A stretch of DNA of 16,302 nucleotides from positions 1-16,302 of the forward strand of contig RFKI01000300.1 of the NCBI GenBank assembly GCA_003694355.1. The letters are read 5' to 3'. Under the pieces are notes generated by a model that had not been told where the DNA came from, ran no database searches, and saw nothing but the letters and a program-made list of their open reading frames with translations. Shown here one piece after another: positions 6,928 to 13,231 of the stretch. Position 1 is the first letter of the stretch. Each line of letters begins with the position of its first letter. The DNA comes from Bdellovibrio sp. GTDB lineage: Bacteria > Bdellovibrionota > Bdellovibrionia > Bdellovibrionales > UBA1609. The position numbers were made by a program, and so were the translations under genes.

Positions 6928-8165
6928 AAAGGTGTTGAAAGAGCTCGAATAATTGAAAAGGGTTCGGGTTTTTGGTCAAAACGTATCATAACATTTCCTA
7001 TGCCGCTATGGACGAGGTCTACTTCTTGCCCTTTTTTATTTAGAATGCTTTCAACATGAACCACTTTTTGGGAGCGAGGTCCAATGGCCTCATAGGCTTG
7101 CCCCTTTTTTATTTGATTGCGGACATTAACAATAGCAAATTCGTTTTTATTGTCCTCAACCAGACCACAAAAAGGGCTCCCTTGTCCGCCTGTTGTTGAG
7201 AATTCATAGTTTTGCAGTTCATGGCTGATCTTGTTCATCATAAACCCGGAGTGATAACCTCGATTGGACACTTTATTGAGTTCTTGAATGAGACTTTTAT
7301 CAAAAGGGCGTCCAGCCTGGTAATCGTCAAGAGCTTTGCGATAGGCTCGAGTGACTGTGGCCAGGTAATAAATGGACTTTGTTCGTCCTTCTATCTTTAA
7401 GGAACAAATTCCGGCTTCGATAATTTCTTTTAAGAACTCGATGAGGCGCAGGTCTTTGGCATTCATGATATAAGTGCCGTTTTCATCTTCATCAATGGGA
7501 TAAAGTTCTTCACTGCGTGGGTCTTGTACATAATATTGGGATTTCTTTTCATAAAGTTTCATGGGGTAGCGGCAAGTATTGTCGCAAACTCCTTGATTGG
7601 CGTCCCGGTAACTCATGTAGTGAGAGAGGAGGCAACGTCCTGAATAAGCAATGCAAATGGAGCCATGAACAAAGGCTTCCAACTCCATATCTGGAACCAT
7701 TTCCTTCATTTTTATAATTTCTTCAAGGCGAAGCTCTCGACTTAAAATAATGCGGCTGACTCCCACGTTTTTCCAGAATTCTACACTTTTCCAGTTCATG
7801 CAATTGGCTTGCACCGAAAGGTGGATGGGGACTTCAGGGTGTTTTTCTTTCACAATGGAAATAAGGCCTGGGTCACTCATAATAAAGGCATCAGGTTTAA
7901 GGTTAACGAGTTGGCCAATGGTTTCCATAAAAGGTTTAATTTTTAAGTTTCTGGCAAAGATATTGGCTGTCAGATAAACCTTTTTGTTGAGTTGATGAGC
8001 GTGTTCAATTCCTTTTTTCAAGTTTTCATAACTAAAGTCGTTTTCTCTGGCTCGAAGACTAAAGAAAGGGAGTCCTGCATAAACAGCGTCGGCTCCATAG
8101 GCAAAAGCATAGTGAAGTTTTTGAAGAGTGCCAGCGGGGGCTAAAAGTTCTGGTATTGGTTTCAT
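6924..8165 (-). CDS. trhP: tRNA uridine-34 5-hydroxylation protein TrhP (YegQ; U32 peptidase family)
   Basis: TrhP hydroxylates the wobble uridine (U34) of tRNAs to ho5U, the first step toward cmo5U/mcmo5U. The protein is collinear with E. coli YegQ: PELLAPAGTLQKLHYAFAYG at the start, PDAFIMSDPGLI (91-102), HLSVQAN (115-121), LSRELRLEEI (141-150), the U32 signature EAFVHGSICIAYSGRCLLS (163-181), GTYIMN...KDLR and SLKIEGRTKS. Cysteines C171, C178, C194 and C198 fit the [4Fe-4S] ligand pattern of RNA-hydroxylating U32 proteins. The ATG at 8165 is chosen because YegQ begins two to three residues before PELL. The frame continues to an ATG at 8246, adding 27 poorly conserved residues that would overlap the mltA promoter. 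Neither start has a clear ribosome binding site. It forms an operon with the chorismate mutase downstream. Confidence 0.93.
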   Translation of the reverse strand: MKPIPELLAPAGTLQKLHYAFAYGADAVYAGLPFFSLRARENDFSYENLKKGIEHAHQLNKKVYLTANIFARNLKIKPFMETIGQLVNLKPDAFIMSDPGLISIVKEKHPEVPIHLSVQANCMNWKSVEFWKNVGVSRIILSRELRLEEIIKMKEMVPDMELEAFVHGSICIAYSGRCLLSHYMSYRDANQGVCDNTCRYPMKLYEKKSQYYVQDPRSEELYPIDEDENGTYIMNAKDLRLIEFLKEIIEAGICSLKIEGRTKSIYYLATVTRAYRKALDDYQAGRPFDKSLIQELNKVSNRGYHSGFMMNKISHELQNYEFSTTGGQGSPFCGLVEDNKNEFAIVNVRNQIKKGQAYEAIGPRSQKVVHVESILNKKGQEVDLVHSGIGNVMIRFDQKPEPFSIIRALSTPL

Positions 8166-8206
8166 GAGGGGAAAGCTAGCTGAGTTTTTAAAAGAAGGCA
8201 AGGAAC

Positions 8207-8235
8207 TTGAGTCTTTTTGTCCCAAGATATAGAAT
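8207..8235 (+). promoter_or_regulatory. Sigma70-type promoter for mltA
   Basis: TTGAGT (8207-8212), a 17-bp spacer and TAGAAT (8230-8235) form a good housekeeping-type promoter. The predicted start point near 8242 lies about 20 bp before the mltA start codon. It is followed by GGGGAGG (8247-8253), a strong ribosome binding site. Its position inside the possible N-terminal extension of trhP argues for the shorter trhP. Confidence 0.6.
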
Positions 8236-8261
8236 AACTCCTTCATGGGGAGGTTAGGGTC

Positions 8262-9569
8262 TTGGTTTTACTGAAGTTTTGGATAGTTGGCGTCTTATTG
8301 TTGGTCAGTTGTGCGCGTCTTCCTGTGAAGACAGCTGACAAGGCCATGAGAAAGAGTCAGCATCCTCCTGCATTGCTATTTTTATCAGATGATTTGGGTT
8401 TGGATCAGTTGAAACAAGCGCTGAGGCGACATATAGATTTTTTTAAAAAAAATCTAAGAACTCAACCTCTGCAAAAAGAAGAGGCGTTTTTACAATTTGG
8501 TCCCAAGAAAATTTCAAAGTCTTTTTATTTTAAGAAGTTAGAAGAACTTTATCAGTCTCTTCTTCAATCTTCAGATGCATTTTATCAAAAACTGCAGTCA
8601 GATTTTGAGGTTTATGAAGTCTATGGTGGGGACCACTGGGGAGAAGTTTTGGTGACTTCTTATTATGAGCCGGTTTTGGAGGTATCTGAACATCGGACGG
8701 ATCGGTTCTTTCAGCCCATTTATAGAACTCCTGATGATCTTGTAAGTATAGACTTGGGAGAGTTTGCTGCTCGTTTTCCTCTTTTGGACTCCATTAAGGA
8801 GCGGGTTATAGAGCAGAAATCAAGAGAGCGGATTTTAAGAGGACGACTTATTATATCAGAAAAGAAAGTGGTTCCTTATTTTGAACGAGCTGAAATAGAC
8901 TCTTTATTTCCGCCCATCCCTTCTCGTTATATTTTGGCCTGGGCGGATCCTATAGAAGCTTTTTTTCTTCAAATTCAAGGGTCGGGAGTTCTGAAGTTCC
9001 CATCAGGAAAGAAAATAAGAGTGGGCTATGATGCCCAGAATGGTTATCCTTATTATCCTATAGGTAGAGCCCTTAAGGATGTGATCCCCTTAGAGGAAAT
9101 GTCTTTGCAAAAAATAGAAAGGCACTTGCGTTCACTGCCCTATGAACAGATGCAAGCTATTTTAAATCAGAATAAAAGCTATGTATTTTTTAAAAAACTC
9201 AAAGGAAAGGCTTTGACGTTTTCTGGAGCGCCCATTGAAGATGGGAGATCCATTGCTTCAGACTATCAGTTTTTTCCTAAAGGGGCATTGGGTTTTTTGA
9301 TCTTTCAAAAGCCTATTTTTTCAAGAGAAAAAGGTGAAGAAAACGATCTTCCCGATGGCTGGGAAACTGTGGGGAGATTTGTCTTTGATCATGATACGGG
9401 AGGAGCTATTCGAGGAACGGGGCACGTTGATCTGTACTGGGGAGAAGGGAAAAAAGCTAAACAAGTGGCTGGTGTTATGAAAAAAAAGGGGTTTTTATAT
9501 TATCTGGTTCCCCGGTCTGATGAATCCGATGAAAATGACCCTTCTATGACCAAAAAGGTGGTTTTTTAG
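8262..9569 (+). CDS. mltA: Membrane-bound lytic murein transglycosylase A (lipoprotein)
   Basis: MltA cleaves peptidoglycan glycan strands to 1,6-anhydromuropeptides in the periplasm. The protein (435 residues) starts at TTG 8262, 8 bp after GGGGAGG. It carries a lipoprotein signal with lipobox LLVS-C17, giving a lipid-anchored mature form. The MltA core includes VLVTSYYEPVLE (129-140), a long beta-rich central region with SRYILAWADPIEAFFLQIQGSG (221-242), and the C-terminal 3D domain with D376, D378 and D390 in VFDHDTGGAIRGTGHVDLYWG (374-394). D390 corresponds to the catalytic Asp308 of E. coli MltA, and D378 to Asp297, by local alignment. An unusually hydrophilic, acidic tail follows (SDESDENDPS, 419-428). 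It is probably monocistronic from its own promoter, divergent from trhP. Confidence 0.93.
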   Translation: MVLLKFWIVGVLLLVSCARLPVKTADKAMRKSQHPPALLFLSDDLGLDQLKQALRRHIDFFKKNLRTQPLQKEEAFLQFGPKKISKSFYFKKLEELYQSLLQSSDAFYQKLQSDFEVYEVYGGDHWGEVLVTSYYEPVLEVSEHRTDRFFQPIYRTPDDLVSIDLGEFAARFPLLDSIKERVIEQKSRERILRGRLIISEKKVVPYFERAEIDSLFPPIPSRYILAWADPIEAFFLQIQGSGVLKFPSGKKIRVGYDAQNGYPYYPIGRALKDVIPLEEMSLQKIERHLRSLPYEQMQAILNQNKSYVFFKKLKGKALTFSGAPIEDGRSIASDYQFFPKGALGFLIFQKPIFSREKGEENDLPDGWETVGRFVFDHDTGGAIRGTGHVDLYWGEGKKAKQVAGVMKKKGFLYYLVPRSDESDENDPSMTKKVVF

Positions 9570-9608
9570 GGATTCTGGTGAGAGAAACATTTTGTTGCAG
9601 CCTTTTTT

Positions 9609-9634
9609 AAGAAAGAAAAAGGTTTCTTGTTTTT
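9609..9634 (+). terminator. Weak terminator-like hairpin after mltA
   Basis: AAGAAA (9609-9614) and TTTCTT (9623-9628) can pair across an 8-nt loop, followed by GTTTTT. The stem is short and almost GC-free, so termination here is doubtful. The remaining 105-bp gap before the next gene holds an isolated TATAAG (9645-9650) with no good -35. Confidence 0.25.
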
Positions 9635-9674
9635 CTGAAAATGATATAAGAGTTCAAGTAAAACCTGTTAGGAG

Positions 9675-10775
9675 ATGATGACACATAAAAAATCACTTTC
9701 TCGAGATGATTTTGATTCACTTGTTGTGAATTTTTACGAAAATGAAATGAATGATTTCACAACATATGAAATGTTGGCTCGATCTTGTCAGCAGTCTGAC
9801 TTATCTCATTTGCTTCATAAGATTTCCAAGATGGAAAAAAAGCATGCTGAGTTTTGGAAGGGGATTCTTGAACGACGGGGCCAGGAAGTTCCAGCTTTTC
9901 GTCCGCCACGATTTCGCCTTTTTTTATTGCGGTTCTTAGCCAAATACATAAACCCTCTTTATCTAATTGTTTTGTTGGAAATGGGGGAAAACAAGGCGGC
10001 TCAAGTTTATCATGAAGTGCTTGTGTCAGGTCTCTTGGATGACAAGGAAAATGAATGCCTACGTGGTATTATTGCTGATGAACTGGAGCATGAAAAGCTC
10101 TTTCATAAGAAATCTAAAGGAGCTTCCCATGTGCGTGATTTTGTCTTAGGAATGAATGATGGTCTTGTGGAAATTTTGGGGGCTGTAACAGGGCTTTCTG
10201 CGGCTTGGCCGGGAAAGCCTTTTGCTGTGGCTATGAGTGGATTGATTGTGGGGATAGCTGGAGCTCTTTCCATGGGAATTGGAGCTTTTATTTCTGTACG
10301 TTCACAAAGGCAGGTGAATGAAGCGAATCATGAGCGTTTAAATTTACTTTTCTCTGTAGATCCAGAAAAAGCTCAGAGTGAGTTCCAGGACCGGTTGGAG
10401 GAAGCAGGTTTTCCAAAGGAGATGAGTGCTAAGATCGTGAAGGAGGTGGGGCCGCGGAGCTCATCTCTTATAAAGTTGCTGCAACCCAAATCTGAAGAAA
10501 ATGAGTGGGGTTCCGCTTTTTTTACGGGAATGGCTTATTTGATAGGGGTTTTCTTCCCTGTTCTTCCTTATTTTGTTTTTTCCAGTTCTTATATGGCTCT
10601 TGCAGCCTCTGTCTTTTTGGCAGGGATAGCTCTGGCAGTGGTGGGGAGCCTGATTGCCATATTTTCTGGCTTGTCCTTACGTCTAAAGGTTTTGGAAATG
10701 GTTCTTTCAGGTTTTTCGGCTGCTGGAATTGCCTATCTGTTTGGGCATCTTTTGCAAAAAACTTTCTCATTTTGA
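9675..10775 (+). CDS. mbfA: MbfA-like iron exporter: rubrerythrin-type di-iron domain fused to VIT1/CCC1 transporter
   Basis: A 366-residue two-domain protein. Residues 12-145 form a ferritin-like erythrin domain whose likely di-iron ligands fall at E24, E54-x2-H57, E102-x2-E105 and E136-x2-H139, reproducing the spacing of rubrerythrin (E20, E53/H56, E94/E97, E127/H130). Residues 152-366 are a VIT1/CCC1 transporter with VLGMNDGLVEILGAVTGLSA (157-176) and LSMGIGAFISVRSQRQ (198-213), then three membrane segments at 286-310, 310-333 and 340-360. In alphaproteobacteria MbfA exports Fe2+ across the inner membrane and protects against iron and peroxide. Tandem ATGs occur at 9675 and 9678; TTAGGAG abuts the first, so the second may be used. 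No Fur- or Irr-type box was recognised. Iron versus manganese preference cannot be told. Confidence 0.87.
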   Translation: MMTHKKSLSRDDFDSLVVNFYENEMNDFTTYEMLARSCQQSDLSHLLHKISKMEKKHAEFWKGILERRGQEVPAFRPPRFRLFLLRFLAKYINPLYLIVLLEMGENKAAQVYHEVLVSGLLDDKENECLRGIIADELEHEKLFHKKSKGASHVRDFVLGMNDGLVEILGAVTGLSAAWPGKPFAVAMSGLIVGIAGALSMGIGAFISVRSQRQVNEANHERLNLLFSVDPEKAQSEFQDRLEEAGFPKEMSAKIVKEVGPRSSSLIKLLQPKSEENEWGSAFFTGMAYLIGVFFPVLPYFVFSSSYMALAASVFLAGIALAVVGSLIAIFSGLSLRLKVLEMVLSGFSAAGIAYLFGHLLQKTFSF

Positions 10776-10903
10776 GACGTTTTATTAAAAAAATTAAAGC
10801 TTTCGTCCAGTTTATCCGAGAACTCTTCAAAGCCTTCCCTGAAAAGACAGTTGTGTGTTAGCGACAAAGAGGACAGCAAGGGAGGTCAACAAGGAGAAAG
10901 CAG

Positions 10904-11197
10904 ATGAAAGTAACAGAAGTGAATGTTTTTCCAGTTAATGAAGATCGACTAAAGGCCTATGTTTCCATTACCATTGATGACTGTTTTGTCATTAGAGACT
11001 TAAAAATCATAAGAGGAAACAATGGGCTCTTTGTTGCCATGCCTAGTAAGAAGAGAAAGGATGGACAATTCAGAGATATTGCCCACCCTCTTAATCAGGA
11101 AACGAGGGATCACATTGAGAAGGTGGTCTTTGAGGCCTATGAGGATGCCATTAAGTCAATGGGTGAGGCCCTGGAGGAGCTGAAAAAAGAAAAATAA
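10904..11197 (+). CDS. spoVG: SpoVG family nucleic-acid-binding regulator
   Basis: A 97-residue protein of exactly the length of Bacillus SpoVG. It has the near-invariant core IRGNNGLFVAMPSKKRKDGQ (36-55) followed by FRDIAHPLNQETR (56-68). In Firmicutes, Listeria and spirochaetes SpoVG binds RNA and/or DNA and adjusts expression of diverse genes; outside spore formers its job is not sporulation. The C-terminal helix (71-97) is charged. AAGGAG lies 7-8 bp before the ATG. It is preceded by a 128-bp gap without a convincing promoter and followed after about 90 bp by tRNA-Gln. The spoVG/tRNA-Gln neighbourhood may be a remnant of the spoVG-prs-rplY-pth cluster known in other phyla (inference). Confidence 0.95.
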   Translation: MKVTEVNVFPVNEDRLKAYVSITIDDCFVIRDLKIIRGNNGLFVAMPSKKRKDGQFRDIAHPLNQETRDHIEKVVFEAYEDAIKSMGEALEELKKEK

Positions 11198-11224
11198 AAG
11201 CCATAACATAGTTTCGCTGCCCTG

Positions 11225-11288
11225 CGCAGATCCAATTTTCCATGGTTGATTTTCTTATCAAAAATCAATAACTTTAGCTTTATCTGCG
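11225..11288 (+). promoter_or_regulatory. Nested inverted repeats and candidate tRNA promoter between spoVG and tRNA-Gln
   Basis: TTGATTTT (11246-11253) and AAAATCAA (11261-11268) form a perfect 8-bp dyad with a 7-nt loop, enclosed by CGCAGAT (11225-11231) and ATCTGCG (11282-11288). TTGATT (11246-11251) with a 17-bp spacer and TAACTT (11269-11274) is also a plausible tRNA promoter, starting about 10 nt before the mature tRNA. No T tract follows the dyad, so it is a poor terminator. Promoter, operator and processing-signal readings cannot be separated by eye. Confidence 0.35.
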
Positions 11289-11290
11289 AT

Positions 11291-11365
11291 TGGGGTGTCG
11301 ACAAGTGGTAAGTCAACAGATTTTGATTCTGTCATTCGCAGGTTCGAATCCTGCCACCCCATCCA
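11291..11365 (+). tRNA. tRNA-Gln (anticodon TTG)
   Basis: A full cloverleaf is visible. The acceptor stem TGGGGTG pairs with CACCCCA; the D arm is GAC-AAGTGGTAA-GTC; the anticodon stem ACAGA/TCTGT encloses loop TTTTGAT with anticodon TTG. The variable loop is CATTC and the T arm is GCAGG-TTCGAAT-CCTGC. The U1-A72 pair is typical of tRNA-Gln. The discriminator base is T (11362) and CCA is encoded (11363-11365), so the 3' end reads TCCA rather than the GCCA of E. coli tRNA-Gln. All stems pair perfectly, so the gene looks intact. Confidence 0.97.
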
Positions 11366-11478
11366 AATTGAAGAGCCAGTCCATTCTGAGGTCCTTCTCA
11401 TTTAACTGTAGATGATCACCAAAAAGCTAATACGAAGGTCGAGTCTCATAAGGTTTTCCTTTTTGTCGATAAGAAGGC

Positions 11479-13221
11479 ATGAAGGTTTTTGTTTTAATTA
11501 TTTCTCTTTTGGGCTTCTCAGAAAATTTAAAGAGCACCCCATCCTTGGATGTCGTTTATCAGAAACTCAGTCAATGTTCTTATGGACTTCAGGATCACAG
11601 GAGTTCCTTTAAACAAATTCAGGTGGGGTTCAGCCATGAATCTTGTTCCTTGCGAAACTCGTCAGTTTTAAATCATCTTCGAGAAATTTCAGGGTCTGTT
11701 ATGATAGAGCGAAGTCGTCTTTTGGCTTTGGATAATGCTTTAAAGTCTTTTTTAAAGTATCGATTGCAATTTTCCCAGGAGCCTTTATCCAAAGCTAAAT
11801 GGATTCGTGCTTTTTGTCCGGATAAGATTTGTTCGGTGACAACAAGAGCGTTTCTGGAAAAACAGTGGGAGAAGCATCTTCAGGGCATTCGTTTGGCGAT
11901 TCAGCAAGGGAAGCTAAAAAAGTATTCATCTAAAGAAGCCGTTAATGAGTTGAACTCCAGAGTTAAAGAGCTTCAGGAGCAGCAACAAAGAATAGCAGAT
12001 TTGATTAAAGAGCAAGGTATGGAGGCTACATCCACAAAAGAGCAATATGATCTCTATTTGAAGAAATACCTAAATAATGTTTCTGACACCTTAGGTTCTT
12101 TGATGATTACAGAACCTTTTAAAGATAAGTCAGGAGGGCTTTTAGACTTAAAGGACTTCCATCGCATGAGAACACGAGCAGGGAAAGTGTATGTGAGCTA
12201 TCTCCCACATAGGTTGCTAAAAAGAAGAGAATGCATGTCCTCACAGATTTGGAGAAACCCTGTCGGGTGTCATTTTAACCCAGATCAGTTTGTTAAGACC
12301 ATGCTTGATGATGTGACTGAAAATCTTGTGGCGTATGCCAGGAAAGTTCATGAAGCCTCCTCTCTAACAGATTTGGTGAGAGTTAGTCCAGTTGCTGTGG
12401 GGCAGGCTTTGGCACAGATGCCCAATCAGGTGGATACTGTTTGTAAGGCCACACAAGAACTGGTGAGTCAAGATGAACGCTATCAAAAAATGATGACAGC
12501 AGCCGAATGGGCTCTCACAGGTCTTGATGTGGCAGCTTTAACCACTTTAGTGACAGGTGTAGGGGTTGGCGTAAAGGCGGCAACAGCTTCGGTGAAGATG
12601 GGATTAAGAAAAATGGCTCAGAAAGCCTTCCAAGAGGCAGCGCAACCTTTTTTAGAAACAGGGAGTTCTTTGGCTGTTAAAAGTGGACTGGGCCGGGCTG
12701 TTTTGGCGGGACATGGATATTTTGAATATTCAGAAGATCGGGATACAGTGATTTCTTCAAGGCTTGCAGAAAGTCAAACTCCGGATCAATATCGGCGAGC
12801 TTTGGAGTTGGAGAAGAGGCTTCAGGAGAGCGCTATTCAGGCTGGAATGGGGGTCTTGGAGTTAACCTCTGGAAGTGGTTTTCTGTCGGCATTGAGAAAG
12901 AATGGGGAGTTAGCAAGACTTTTTGGTTTTCCCTCTTCCTTTGTGGATAAGCTGAGGGCTGATGAGAAGATAGCTTCTGTTTTAGAAATTATGGTGAAGG
13001 AAAATCCTCGTTCTATTCGAAAGTTGAATCGACTGTCTGATCAGTTAGGCTTAACTCAAGAAGAAATGGATATTTTCAAGGTGGCCTTGAGCTCTCAAAG
13101 TCCTTCTGAAATTAAAGCTTTTTTAAAGTTTCTTTCTGAGCGCCATGTGGATAAAAAGAGGCTTAAAAAACTGATTCAAGACGTGAATGCCAATCTTCGA
13201 AAAACATGTCGTGTGAAATAA
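11479..13221 (+). CDS. Secreted protein of unknown function with coiled coil and Gly/Ala-rich hydrophobic segment
   Basis: No family is recognised in this 580-residue protein. An N-terminal signal peptide is likely (MKVFVLIISLLGFSENLKS), with cleavage near 18-20. There are eight cysteines (33, 56, 113, 118, 252, 264, 322, 577), an even number that would suit disulfides outside the cytoplasm. Residues about 150-185 are Glu/Gln/Lys-rich and look like a coiled coil. A hydrophobic Gly/Val/Ala-rich stretch (about 345-372) is followed by a basic amphipathic helix (372-384). The C-terminal 150 residues are helical and charged. AGAAGG lies only 1 bp before the ATG, so the start is less certain, although the signal peptide supports it. 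Its end lies 10 bp from the convergent protease gene. It may be taxon-restricted; composition resembles its neighbours. Confidence 0.7.
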   Translation: MKVFVLIISLLGFSENLKSTPSLDVVYQKLSQCSYGLQDHRSSFKQIQVGFSHESCSLRNSSVLNHLREISGSVMIERSRLLALDNALKSFLKYRLQFSQEPLSKAKWIRAFCPDKICSVTTRAFLEKQWEKHLQGIRLAIQQGKLKKYSSKEAVNELNSRVKELQEQQQRIADLIKEQGMEATSTKEQYDLYLKKYLNNVSDTLGSLMITEPFKDKSGGLLDLKDFHRMRTRAGKVYVSYLPHRLLKRRECMSSQIWRNPVGCHFNPDQFVKTMLDDVTENLVAYARKVHEASSLTDLVRVSPVAVGQALAQMPNQVDTVCKATQELVSQDERYQKMMTAAEWALTGLDVAALTTLVTGVGVGVKAATASVKMGLRKMAQKAFQEAAQPFLETGSSLAVKSGLGRAVLAGHGYFEYSEDRDTVISSRLAESQTPDQYRRALELEKRLQESAIQAGMGVLELTSGSGFLSALRKNGELARLFGFPSSFVDKLRADEKIASVLEIMVKENPRSIRKLNRLSDQLGLTQEEMDIFKVALSSQSPSEIKAFLKFLSERHVDKKRLKKLIQDVNANLRKTCRVK

Positions 13222-13231
13222 AAAGGAACTA

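Noticed and set aside
10505-10861. 118-codon plus-strand frame overlapping the end of mbfA
   Set aside because: Mostly lies in another frame of the mbfA membrane domain; only its last 29 codons, kept as a low-interest finding, lie outside it.
11341-11365. tRNA-Gln 3' end as an integration (att) site
   Set aside because: No second copy of the tRNA 3' end and no integrase or mobile genes in the window.
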